Shown: one piece after another, positions 16,398 through 24,049 of the stretch
How the letters are laid out: the number at the start of each line of letters is the position of its first letter
Position numbering within the stretch: position 1 is the first letter of the stretch
DNA from: Haloechinothrix sp033042135
Lineage (GTDB): Bacteria > Actinomycetota > Actinomycetes > Mycobacteriales > Pseudonocardiaceae
NCBI RefSeq assembly: GCF_033042135.1
Contig: NZ_WBXM01000010.1
Location: 62,001 to 126,000, forward strand
Direction of reading: 5' to 3'
DNA: 64,000 nt
Program-made: the position numbers and the translations under genes
The notes under the pieces: generated by a model
Seen by the model: the letters and a program-made list of their open reading frames with translations, nothing else
What the model was told of the DNA's origin: nothing
The model's database searches: none

Positions 16398-17021
16398 TCA
16401 CGCGCCGGTCACGAAGCCACGTACCGCATCGGCGATCAGTTGCACGGCGATCGCCGCGACCAGCAACCCCGCGATCTTGGCCACCAGTGTGATCCCGCTT
16501 TCCTTGATCAACCGGATGATCACCCCGGAGTAGCGCAGGCACAGCAGCAGGATGATGTGCACGGTGACGATCGCCAGCGCCAGCGCGGTGTAGGCCGCGA
16601 GAGCTCCCTCGGCCTGCCGCACGAACACGATGGTCGCCGCGATCGCGCCAGGGCCTGCCAGCAACGGCGTGCCCAGCGGAACGAGCGCGACGTTGACGTC
16701 CTCCGAGGCCTGTGGTTGGGCACTCTCCCTACCGGTCAACAAGTCGAGCGCCACCAGCAACAGCAGCAGGCCACCCGCTCCCTGCAGCGCGGGGATACCG
16801 ATACCGAGATAGCTGAGGATCGCTTGCCCCGCCACCGCGAACACCGTGATGACCACCAGCGAGACCAGCGTGGCCTGCCATGCCGCACGGGCCCTGGCCG
16901 ACTGCGACTTCCGTCCCGTGAGGCTGAGGAACAGCGGGATCGTGCCCGGCGGATCGATGATCACGAACAACGTGATGGTGGCGGTCGCGTATATCGTCAG
17001 GTCGATGACCTCGAGGTTCAC
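16398..17021 (-). CDS. MarC family integral membrane protein
   Basis: 207 residues with six predicted membrane helices. The MarC/UPF0056 signature IIDPPGTIPLFLSLT is at residues 21-36, and the paired half VPLGTPLLAGPGAIAATIVF near residue 113 is the internal repeat typical of the family. Role unresolved; MarC proteins were once linked to antibiotic resistance but this is not supported. GTG 17021 overlaps the TGA of the upstream PHP gene (17018-17020), so both are translationally coupled. Confidence 0.93.
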   Translation of the reverse strand: MNLEVIDLTIYATATITLFVIIDPPGTIPLFLSLTGRKSQSARARAAWQATLVSLVVITVFAVAGQAILSYLGIGIPALQGAGGLLLLLVALDLLTGRESAQPQASEDVNVALVPLGTPLLAGPGAIAATIVFVRQAEGALAAYTALALAIVTVHIILLLCLRYSGVIIRLIKESGITLVAKIAGLLVAAIAVQLIADAVRGFVTGA

Positions 17022-17905
17022 CGCCTACCCTCCCCCATGCTGACCGTGCTGCCACGCGCCAGGCTACACAGCTCCGCCAGCACCGCTGGGTCGGTGGTCT
17101 CGGCACCGATCGGGATCGGCTTGTTCGCGCCGTGGTAATCGCTGGAACCGGTCACCAGCAGGTCGTGCTTGGCGGCAAGCGCACGCAACTCCTGCCTGGC
17201 TTCGCCGTCGTGATCCGGGTGATCGACCTCGATGCCGGTGAGGCCGAGCGCGGCGAGCCCGGTGATCGCGTCCGCGTCGATGGTCGGCCCACGCCGGTAC
17301 GCGAAAGGGTGCGCCAGCACGCTCACACCCCCTGCCGCGGCCACCATCTCGATCGCCTGCTCCACCGGGGTGTCCTCGCGAGGCACGTAGTACCGGCGGC
17401 TGCTGGTCAAATAGCGAGCGAACGCGTCGTCGATCGAGGTCGCCACCCCGGCGTCGACCAGGACCCGCGCGAGGTGGGGTCGTCCAACCGGGAGGTCGGC
17501 GTCAAGCTGGGTGAGCAGCCGCTCCGGATCCACCGGCAGCCCGTCGTCGGTCATCCGCGCGGCCATCGTGTGCAGCCTGCGCCTACGTTCGGTGCGCAAC
17601 CGCCGCTGCTCGGCGAGCATGGCATCCGCCGAGGGATCGAACAGGTAGGCCAGCAGGTGCACGCTCACGGCACGACCGGTGCGGTGGTGCCACGCGCATG
17701 ACCACTCCATGCCCGGTACCAACGTCAGGCCAGCGGGCACGCTGGCCCGCGCTGCTTCCCAGCCTGCCGTGGTGTCGTGATCGGTCAGCGCGACGACATC
17801 AAGACCAGCTGCCGCAGCGGCGTGCAGCAGCTCGCTCGGGGTGTCGGTGCCGTCGGAGCAGGTGGAGTGCGCGTGCAGATCGATACGGAGGTCGGAGTGG
17901 GTCAC
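17018..17905 (-). CDS. PHP-domain phosphoesterase
   Basis: 295 residues. The PHP metal site is complete: DLHAHSTCSDGT (motif 1), ALTDHDT (motif 2), GMEWSC, and later LAHPF and GSSDYHG supplying His/Asp ligands for a trinuclear metal centre. Closest family is the YciV/RNase AM and nucleoside 3',5'-bisphosphate phosphatase group, acting on short nucleotides or RNA 5' ends. First gene of a two-gene unit with marC. GTG 17905 is used as start. Confidence 0.92.
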   Translation of the reverse strand: MTHSDLRIDLHAHSTCSDGTDTPSELLHAAAAAGLDVVALTDHDTTAGWEAARASVPAGLTLVPGMEWSCAWHHRTGRAVSVHLLAYLFDPSADAMLAEQRRLRTERRRRLHTMAARMTDDGLPVDPERLLTQLDADLPVGRPHLARVLVDAGVATSIDDAFARYLTSSRRYYVPREDTPVEQAIEMVAAAGGVSVLAHPFAYRRGPTIDADAITGLAALGLTGIEVDHPDHDGEARQELRALAAKHDLLVTGSSDYHGANKPIPIGAETTDPAVLAELCSLARGSTVSMGEGRR

Positions 17906-17938
17906 GCAAGTAGTGTCCCCGATCGTGGGGAGGCCGCC

Positions 17939-18505
17939 TCAGCCGACCAGCTTCTTACCGGCCGCCAGCCGTTTGGCTTTCGTCATCGAGAACGACTCCG
18001 CCTGCTTCTTCTTGTCGCCGAACACCAGCTCGGAAATGGCGTCGTAGAACTCCTCCGGGTTGGGGAGGTAGTCGATGTGGTTGAGTGCCTGGATCTGCCC
18101 CGCGGACTCCAGGATCATCGTGCCGTACCCGAACATCCGTCCCGCGGGTGAACGCTTGTAGGTCAGGTCGGTCACCTTGCCGATCGGCATCATCAGCACC
18201 TTCGTGGTGATGATGCCCCTGGTCATGATGAACCGCTTGTCGGTAACGATGATGTTCTCCGCCCACCAGAGCATGATCTGGTACACGAAGCGCAACACCA
18301 CGAACAGCGCCGCGTACCAGAGGACGTTGTGCACGTAGACGGCCCATTCGGTGGGCGGCAACACGTACGAGATCATCACGGCGACGGCGAGCAGCGCCGC
18401 CGCCTCGAAGCTGTCCCAGATCAGCGATGCCCAGTGCCGTCGAACGCGCACGACGCGTCGCTCGGTGTCGAGCAGGTACTCATCCGGGTCGCGAGGCGAG
18501 AACAT
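17939..18505 (-). CDS. PH-domain (bPH2/DUF304) membrane protein
   Basis: 188 residues. Two adjacent membrane helices (AAALLAVAVMISYVLPP and NVLWYAALFVVLRFVYQIML) followed by the bacterial PH-like domain: NIIVTDKRFIMTRGIITTK, MPIGKVTDLTYKRSP and FGYGTMILESAGQ. The C-terminus is lysine-rich. Such proteins sit in the inner membrane with the PH-like domain in the cytoplasm; function unknown. ATG 18505 starts MFSPRDPDEYLL. Separate from the PHP gene by 33 bp on the same strand. Confidence 0.9.
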   Translation of the reverse strand: MFSPRDPDEYLLDTERRVVRVRRHWASLIWDSFEAAALLAVAVMISYVLPPTEWAVYVHNVLWYAALFVVLRFVYQIMLWWAENIIVTDKRFIMTRGIITTKVLMMPIGKVTDLTYKRSPAGRMFGYGTMILESAGQIQALNHIDYLPNPEEFYDAISELVFGDKKKQAESFSMTKAKRLAAGKKLVG

Positions 18506-18524
18506 AGATATGTAGTGTCTCAGA

Positions 18525-18689
18525 TCACGGACTGAACACCGTGCTGACGAACGTGATCAGCGATTCGGCGGCGCTCTGGAGCATGCCGAGGATGCTGTGG
18601 ACCATCATGGCGGCGCTGCCTGGCTGCGACATCACGAAGAACAGCACGAGTAGACCACCAACGATGATTGCGACCTTCTTCGCTTTCAC
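18525..18689 (-). CDS. 54-residue single-pass membrane protein
   Basis: Short gene read directly from the sequence: GTG 18689 to TGA 18525. The product begins MKAKKVAIIVGGLLVLFFVM, a KxKK-tagged membrane helix, and continues with an amphipathic stretch (MVHSILGMLQSAAESLITF) ending in STVFSP. GAGG lies about ten bases before the start. It lies 19 bp upstream of the PH-domain gene on the same strand, so the two are probably cotranscribed. The lysine-flanked helix and clean third-base pattern support a real small protein. Function unknown; a helper or regulator of the PH-domain protein is possible. Confidence 0.7.
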   Translation of the reverse strand: MKAKKVAIIVGGLLVLFFVMSQPGSAAMMVHSILGMLQSAAESLITFVSTVFSP

Positions 18690-18755
18690 GGCGATCGAAC
18701 CTCGTCTCTCTCGTCACACGTGGCTAACGGAGCAAACAGTATCGTTGTACCGCAC

Positions 18756-18836
18756 TCAGCGGCTGCACGGGAGGAAAGTCCCGCGCTTGGGGCAACATCT
18801 CCCACGATCAATCCCTGCTGACTACTCTCTGTTTTT
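18756..18836 (+). ncRNA. Candidate small structured RNA
   Basis: TCAGC (18756-18760) can pair with GCTGA (18817-18821), enclosing a CGGGA-GGAAAG-TCCCG hairpin; a GTTTTT tract follows at 18831-18836, as in an intrinsic terminator. The string GAGGAAAGTCC (18771-18781) is identical to the conserved P4 segment of RNase P RNA, but the rest of that RNA is absent. It lies in the 150-bp gap before the Nudix gene. Low confidence; could be a leader or chance. Confidence 0.25.
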
Positions 18837-18839
18837 ACT

Positions 18840-19247
18840 ATGATGCATGATGCCATCATCCGCTGTGTCGGCGGCGTTGTCTACGACGACACGGGCAGGA
18901 TCCTGCTGATCAAGCGGGCGACCGACCCGGGCGAAGGGCTGTGGTCGGTCCCCGGCGGACGCGTACACCCCGGTGAATCCGACGCCAAGGCGCTGGTGCG
19001 GGAGCTGCGCGAGGAGACGGGGCTCGACGTCTGCCCCGGCGCGCTACTCGGCACCGTGACCAGGGGTCAGTTCGAAATCGTCGACTACGTCTGCCGCCGC
19101 ACGGGCGGGCTGCTCCGTGCGGGCGACGACGCCGCCGACGCACGCTGGATCTCCGCAGCCGAGTACCGACGAATGGACCGGGACGGCCTGCTCGTCGACG
19201 GCCTGACCGACGCCCTACGTTCCTGGGATGCGCTCCCGCGGGGGTGA
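18840..19247 (+). CDS. Nudix hydrolase
   Basis: 135 residues. Nudix box GGRVHPGESDAKALVREL followed by REETGLDV fits Gx5Ex7REUxEExGU. The N-terminus (RCVGGVVYDDTGRILLIKR) is the usual first strand pair. MutT/ADP-ribose pyrophosphatase-like proteins of this size sanitise or hydrolyse nucleoside diphosphate-X compounds; the exact substrate cannot be read. Two tandem ATGs (18840, 18843) start it; no ribosome binding site is visible. Confidence 0.88.
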   Translation: MMHDAIIRCVGGVVYDDTGRILLIKRATDPGEGLWSVPGGRVHPGESDAKALVRELREETGLDVCPGALLGTVTRGQFEIVDYVCRRTGGLLRAGDDAADARWISAAEYRRMDRDGLLVDGLTDALRSWDALPRG

Positions 19248-19315
19248 TCGACCGGCAGCCGCGAACCGCAGTCCGCGCGTTGACCGTACCCGTGAGGAGG
19301 GCAACCGTCCCAGGC

Positions 19316-20431
19316 TTACACAGGCTCCAGCAGCCAGGTCATCCGCTGCCCGTGCGGCGCCGTCGTGGCCAGGATGCTCGCCCGCGGGGAGCCGCCGGAC
19401 CAGCGCACCACGCCCAGGGTGCACTGCGCGGTACGGTCATAGGCCAGGTCTTCGCGCTGCCCACTGACGTGTTCGAGGCCAACCTCGTAGTTCTCCTCGC
19501 TGACCCACCACAGCGGGCGCTCACCTGCCAGCCGTGTCAGCTCGGCAAGGAACTCCTCGCGCCGCTGTTCCGGGAGGTAGGGCAGTGTGTGACTGGTCAT
19601 CACCACCAGCGGCAGCTCGGCGGGCAGGCGTGCCGCCGTGGCGCCCAGATCGGCCACCGCGTCCCCGGCGACGAGCTCGACGGGGTGCTTGCGTTGCTCG
19701 TGGGCCGCAGTGCGGAGCAGCCTGGCGCGTTCCGGCTGGTCTGCCCAGACGCAGGCCTCCAGCCAGGCCAACTCCTCCTCGTCTGTGGCGTCGACAGGAT
19801 GGCTGTCCAGCCCGATGCGCGCCCCGATGCGCAACTTCTTGGGCAGGTGCGGCATCCCGGCGCTACCGAACTCCAGCGAACAGTGCAAGCCGACGCTCGC
19901 CTTCGCGGGTCCCGCGGTGAGCTGCTCCCCGCCGTCGCACAGGTATCGGTAGGAGAACCGGTCCATCCCCAGCAGCAGCCCCGCGCTGCAGCCCACCTCG
20001 AGCAGCGCCACGGGACCGCCTGCCTCCTTCGCCGCGAGCGCCACCGCGGGGTAGAGCAGGGCGGCCCTGCCCACCTCGTTGGTCTGCGTGCGCCGGTGCG
20101 CTATCAGCTCCCTTGCCCGCTCGGCGCGCTCCAGCAGGAACTCCCGGAACAGCGGCCACGTCTCCCGATCCACCCCGTCGAATCCCCCCAGTGTGGGGTA
20201 GTAGCGCGACAGCGGGTGCAACGGCTCGGCCTGCACCAGCCGGTGGGCGGCCGCGAACAGCAAGGTGGGTCGGGCCTGCTCCGCGGGCGCGGCGGTGAGC
20301 AGCCCGGCGATGTCCTCGTCGTCGGCGGCCTGCGCGGCGAGGTGCTCGTACAGCGGGGACCAGCCTGCCGCTTCGTTCTCGGCGAACCGTCGCAGCCGCT
20401 CGGCGAGCTCGGCGAGCCGCTCGCTACTCAT
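19316..20431 (-). CDS. DUF2332 family protein
   Basis: 371 residues. Typical DUF2332 features: LLEVGCSAGLLLGMDRFSYRY, a SAM-methyltransferase-like glycine motif, and VVMTSHTLPYLPEQRREEF near the C-terminus. Function unknown; the fold is probably methyltransferase-like. ATG 20431 overlaps the stop of the upstream MaoC gene by 8 bp (CCCCATGAGTAG carries both), so it is the last gene of the trehalose importer-MaoC unit or coupled to MaoC. Confidence 0.88.
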   Translation of the reverse strand: MSSERLAELAERLRRFAENEAAGWSPLYEHLAAQAADDEDIAGLLTAAPAEQARPTLLFAAAHRLVQAEPLHPLSRYYPTLGGFDGVDRETWPLFREFLLERAERARELIAHRRTQTNEVGRAALLYPAVALAAKEAGGPVALLEVGCSAGLLLGMDRFSYRYLCDGGEQLTAGPAKASVGLHCSLEFGSAGMPHLPKKLRIGARIGLDSHPVDATDEEELAWLEACVWADQPERARLLRTAAHEQRKHPVELVAGDAVADLGATAARLPAELPLVVMTSHTLPYLPEQRREEFLAELTRLAGERPLWWVSEENYEVGLEHVSGQREDLAYDRTAQCTLGVVRWSGGSPRASILATTAPHGQRMTWLLEPV

Positions 20432-20927
20432 GGGGCACCGGCCGTCCTGGCTGCTCCCCACCACGGGCCTCGCCGTAGGAGCGCTTCGGCACCATCACCT
20501 TGCGCTGGAAGGTACACACCACGGTGCCGTCCTGCTTGTACCCGCGTGTCTCCACGGAGATCACACCCCTGTCGTCCTTGGAGCTGGAGGGCGTCTTGTC
20601 CAGTACCTCGGTCTCGCCGTAGATCGTATCGCCGTGGAAGGTCGGTTTCAGGTGCTTCAGCGAGGCGACCTCGAGGTTGGCAATCGCTTTGCCCGAGACG
20701 TCGGCCACCGACATACCGAGCAGCAGCGAGTAGATGTAGTTGCCGACGACGACGTTCTTGCCGAAGTCGGTGGTCTCTTCTGCGTAGTTGGCGTCGAGGT
20801 GTAGCGGATGGTGGTTCATGGTGATCAAGCAGAACAGGTGATCGTCGTACTCGGTCACCGTCTTACCCGGCCAGTGCTTGTATACCGCGCCGACCTCGAA
20901 CTCCTCGTAGTAACGACCGAACTGCAC
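20424..20927 (-). CDS. MaoC-family dehydratase (hot-dog fold)
   Basis: 167 residues. Contains VTEYDDHLFCLITMNHHPLH followed by LDANYAEE, the hydratase-2 motif that carries the catalytic Asp/His, and VVVGNYIYSLLLGMSVADVS. Closest relatives are mesaconyl-/beta-methylmalyl-CoA dehydratase-like MaoC proteins; substrate is probably a short branched or dicarboxylic enoyl-CoA. GTG 20927 has AAGGAGG eight bases upstream. It follows sugC by 95 bp on the same strand and overlaps the DUF2332 start. A much longer open frame exists on this strand but its upstream part is only the shadow of sugC. Confidence 0.88.
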   Translation of the reverse strand: MQFGRYYEEFEVGAVYKHWPGKTVTEYDDHLFCLITMNHHPLHLDANYAEETTDFGKNVVVGNYIYSLLLGMSVADVSGKAIANLEVASLKHLKPTFHGDTIYGETEVLDKTPSSSKDDRGVISVETRGYKQDGTVVCTFQRKVMVPKRSYGEARGGEQPGRPVPHE

Positions 20928-21022
20928 GCCATTGCCTCCTTGCTCGTCGGTGGCCGATCGCCCCATCATGCTGCCCGATCCGATCACCACAGCGCCCGGC
21001 CCGCCCCGAGCTGCGAGCGAGG

Positions 21023-22225
21023 TCACGCCACGCCGGGAGCCGCACGCGACGGCGCGCTCAGGTTGGCCCCTGTGGTCGGATCGAAAAGCTGAACCGCATC
21101 GGCATCGAACCACAGTTCGGCGACCTCCCCCGCCCTCACCCCCGACGAGCCGGGCAGCCGGGCGACGAGCTGCGTGCCCTGCCGATCGATTCTCGCCGTG
21201 CCGGTCTCGGCGGCGACCGGGGCCGCCGGACCCGGCTGCTCGGGAAGCTCGACGTGCGCGTACTTGTCCGAGCCCACCGTCTCCACGACATCGACCGGGG
21301 CCGTGAGCGTCACCGCACGCCGCAGCACCTCCGGATCCGAGGGCGCGTGATCGGCCAGGTGCTCCGGCCGCAGCCCCACAACGACCCCCGCTGCACCCCG
21401 CGCGGGATCGCGCCGCTCGGTCGCGGCGCGTAGCCTGCCGGTCAGGGTGACACTGCCGAACGGACCGTGCAGCGCGCCGTCCGCGAGCTCGGCAGGCATC
21501 AGGTTCATCGCGGGCGAGCCGATGAACCCTGCCACGAACAGGTTGGCTGGGTGATCGTAGAGCTGCTGTGGGGAGCCGATCTGTTGTACGTGACCATCCC
21601 GCATCACCACCACCCGGTCCCCGAGCGTCAGCGCCTCGGTCTGGTCGTGAGTGACGTACAGCGTCGTCGTCCCCAGCTTCCGCTGCAGACGGGACACCGA
21701 AGTCCGCATCTGCACCCGCAACTTGGCATCCAGGTTGGACAGCGGTTCGTCCATGAGGAAGGCTTTCGGATCCCGGACGATGGCCCTTCCCATGGCCACC
21801 CGCTGGCGCTGCCCGCCCGAGAGGGCTGCGGGCTTGCGGTCCAGGTGTTCGGACAGGTCGAGGAGCTCGGCGGCCTCGGACACCGCGCGCCGCACCGTCG
21901 CGTCGTCGCGCTTGGCCAGCCGCAGCGGGAAGGCCATGTTCTCCCGCACGCTCATGTGGGGGTACAGCGCGTACGACTGGAACACCATCGCGACGTCCCG
22001 GTCGCGCGGCGCGCGCTCGTTCATCCGGACACCGTCGATCCGCAGCTCCCCTGCGGAGATGTCCTCTAGCCCCGCGACCATGTTCAGCGTCGTGGACTTG
22101 CCACACCCCGACGGCCCGACGAGGATCACGAACTCGCCGTCGGTCACCTCGAGATCGATCCCGGACACGGCCACCGCGCCGTCGTCGAACCGCTTGGTCA
22201 CCCGGTCCAGCTCGATCGTCGCCAT
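21023..22225 (-). CDS. sugC: Trehalose-type ABC transporter ATPase SugC
   Basis: 400 residues. ABC ATPase of the MalK/UgpC class: Walker A GPSGCGKST, Q-loop VFQSYALYPHMSV, signature LSGGQRQRVAMGRA, Walker B FLMDEPLSNLD, and H-loop THDQTEA. The C-terminal about 160 residues form the TOBE/MalK regulatory domain (VVGLRPEHL). Energises uptake through SugA-SugB. Starts 8 bp after sugB ends. As in mycobacteria, gene order lpqY-sugA-sugB-sugC is kept. Confidence 0.94.
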   Translation of the reverse strand: MATIELDRVTKRFDDGAVAVSGIDLEVTDGEFVILVGPSGCGKSTTLNMVAGLEDISAGELRIDGVRMNERAPRDRDVAMVFQSYALYPHMSVRENMAFPLRLAKRDDATVRRAVSEAAELLDLSEHLDRKPAALSGGQRQRVAMGRAIVRDPKAFLMDEPLSNLDAKLRVQMRTSVSRLQRKLGTTTLYVTHDQTEALTLGDRVVVMRDGHVQQIGSPQQLYDHPANLFVAGFIGSPAMNLMPAELADGALHGPFGSVTLTGRLRAATERRDPARGAAGVVVGLRPEHLADHAPSDPEVLRRAVTLTAPVDVVETVGSDKYAHVELPEQPGPAAPVAAETGTARIDRQGTQLVARLPGSSGVRAGEVAELWFDADAVQLFDPTTGANLSAPSRAAPGVA

Positions 22226-22232
22226 CGTTGTC

Positions 22233-23078
22233 CTACCCCTTCACCGCTCCGGAGGTCAGCCCCGCGACGATGCGGCGCTGGAAAGTCAGCACGAACACCA
22301 CGATCGGGATCGTGATCACGACGGCGGCGGCCGAGATGGTGCCGGTCGGCTCCTCGAACTGCGCCGCTCCCGTGAAGAAGGCCAACGCAGCCGGAACCGT
22401 CCTGGCCGCCTCCGTCGAGGTCAGCGAGATCGCGAACAGGAAGTCGTTCCACGCGAAGATGAACACCAGGATCGCCGTGGTCACCATCCCCGGCGCCGCC
22501 AAGGGAACCACGACCTTGCGAAACGCCTGCGCGGGTGTGGCGCCGTCGATCATCGCCGCTCGTTCCAACTCGCGAGGGATCTCACGGAAGAACGCCGACA
22601 GCGTATATATCGCCAGCGGCAACGCGAAAGTCACGTACGGCAGGATCAACCCCGGCCAAGTATCGAACAGGCCGAGCCGGCGCTCGATCTCGAACAGCGG
22701 CGAGATCAACGAGACCTGCGGGAACATCGCGATCAACAACGAGACCCCGATCAGCGCCCGCTTGCCGGGGAAGTCGAGCCGTGCGACCGCGTAGGCGGCC
22801 ATCGCGCCGATCACCACCGCGATGGCCGTCGCGATCCCAGCGATACCGATCGAGTTGATCAACGCACGGGTGAACAGCGTGGTACTGAAGATCTCCACGT
22901 AGTTGTCCAGCGTCACCTCACGCGGGACGAAGTTCCCGTCCCCGAACGTCGCCGGGGTCTTCAACGACAGCGACGCGATCCACAGCACGGGAACCAGCGC
23001 GTAGGCCACCACGGCGATATCGATCAGCGTCCAGCGCACCTTCCTCCCGGCAGCGCCCGAGAGCCACGGCGCCGTCAT
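22233..23078 (-). CDS. sugB: ABC transporter permease SugB
   Basis: 281 residues, six membrane helices. The permease EAA loop REIPRELERAAMIDGATPAQ contacts the ATPase and is followed by AFRKVVVPLAAPGM. ATG 23078 overlaps the TGA of sugA (23075-23077), showing translational coupling. Inner-membrane partner of SugA in disaccharide import. Confidence 0.94.
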   Translation of the reverse strand: MTAPWLSGAAGRKVRWTLIDIAVVAYALVPVLWIASLSLKTPATFGDGNFVPREVTLDNYVEIFSTTLFTRALINSIGIAGIATAIAVVIGAMAAYAVARLDFPGKRALIGVSLLIAMFPQVSLISPLFEIERRLGLFDTWPGLILPYVTFALPLAIYTLSAFFREIPRELERAAMIDGATPAQAFRKVVVPLAAPGMVTTAILVFIFAWNDFLFAISLTSTEAARTVPAALAFFTGAAQFEEPTGTISAAAVVITIPIVVFVLTFQRRIVAGLTSGAVKG

Positions 23079-24049
23079 CGCCCGGCTCCCCGACCGCTGC
23101 CCGGCGCCGCGGTACCGAACAGCTTGATGAAGGCGAACGCGATGATCGCCACGGTGAGAAACACCAGCACCGACATGGCAGAGCCGATACCCAGGTTCAA
23201 TCCGGCGAGCAGGTTCGTGTACGTCAGCATCGACACCGACGCGGTGTCGTGCTGGCCACCGGTCAGCACGAAGATGCTGTCGAAGACGCGGAACGCGTCG
23301 AGCGTGCGGAACAGCAGCGCCACCAAGATCGCTGGCTTCATCACCGGCAGCATCACCTTGGTGAACCGCTGCCACGCGTTCGCCCCGTCTACCGAGGCAG
23401 CCTTGAGCAGGTCGTCCGGCACCAGGGCCAGACCGGCCAGCAGCAGCAACGCCATGAACGGGGTCGTCTTCCACACCTCGGCACCGATAATGATCACCAA
23501 CGCGGACCAGAAGTCGGTCAGCGGAGCCGCGTCCGGCCCCAGCAGCCGTGTCAGGTAACCGGTGTCCGTGTGCCAGGCGAAGTACCAGGAGAACGCGGCC
23601 ACAACGGTGACGATCCCGTACGGCACCAACGCCGCGGTACGCACCACCGCGCGCCCGATCACTGCCTTGTGCATGATCAGCGCCAGCACCATGCCCAGCA
23701 CGAAGCCGATGGCGACCTGCGCGACCGTGATCAGCATGGTGACCCCGAAGGCCGTCCACCAGTACCGGTTGCCCAGTACCGCGACATAGTTGGTCAGGCC
23801 GACGAACTCCCGCTCCTCGGGGAACCGCAGGTCGTACTGTTGCAGTGAGAGCCAGACCGAGTAGATGATCGGCCAGGCCGCCACCGCCAGCATGACGAGC
23901 ACCGCCGGGGCGCACAGCCAGAACGCGAGCCTGCGTTCCGCCCGCTTTCCCGCGCCGAGTTCCGGGGTTGGATGCACGGCCGACCCGGTACGATCCCCGC
24001 CCTGCCGTGGCTGCTCGCTGGCGAACCGGCGGGTGCCATGGACAGTCAC
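23075..24049 (-). CDS. sugA: ABC transporter permease SugA
   Basis: 324 residues. A 38-residue polar tail precedes six membrane helices; the EAA loop reads ALVPDDLLKAASVDGANAWQ with RFTKVMLPVM. GTG 24049 overlaps the TGA of lpqY (24046-24048). Same family as mycobacterial SugA, the MalF-type permease of the trehalose importer. Confidence 0.94.
   Translation of the reverse strand: MTVHGTRRFASEQPRQGGDRTGSAVHPTPELGAGKRAERRLAFWLCAPAVLVMLAVAAWPIIYSVWLSLQQYDLRFPEEREFVGLTNYVAVLGNRYWWTAFGVTMLITVAQVAIGFVLGMVLALIMHKAVIGRAVVRTAALVPYGIVTVVAAFSWYFAWHTDTGYLTRLLGPDAAPLTDFWSALVIIIGAEVWKTTPFMALLLLAGLALVPDDLLKAASVDGANAWQRFTKVMLPVMKPAILVALLFRTLDAFRVFDSIFVLTGGQHDTASVSMLTYTNLLAGLNLGIGSAMSVLVFLTVAIIAFAFIKLFGTAAPGSGRGAGR

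Noticed and set aside
18771..18781. RNase P RNA gene
   Set aside because: Only the 11-base P4 string is present; the roughly 400-nt RNA cannot fit in the 150-bp gap.
20928..22106. Upstream extension of the MaoC open frame (560 codons in total)
   Set aside because: It reads the sugC gene in a wrong frame; the MaoC domain and ribosome binding site begin only at 20927.
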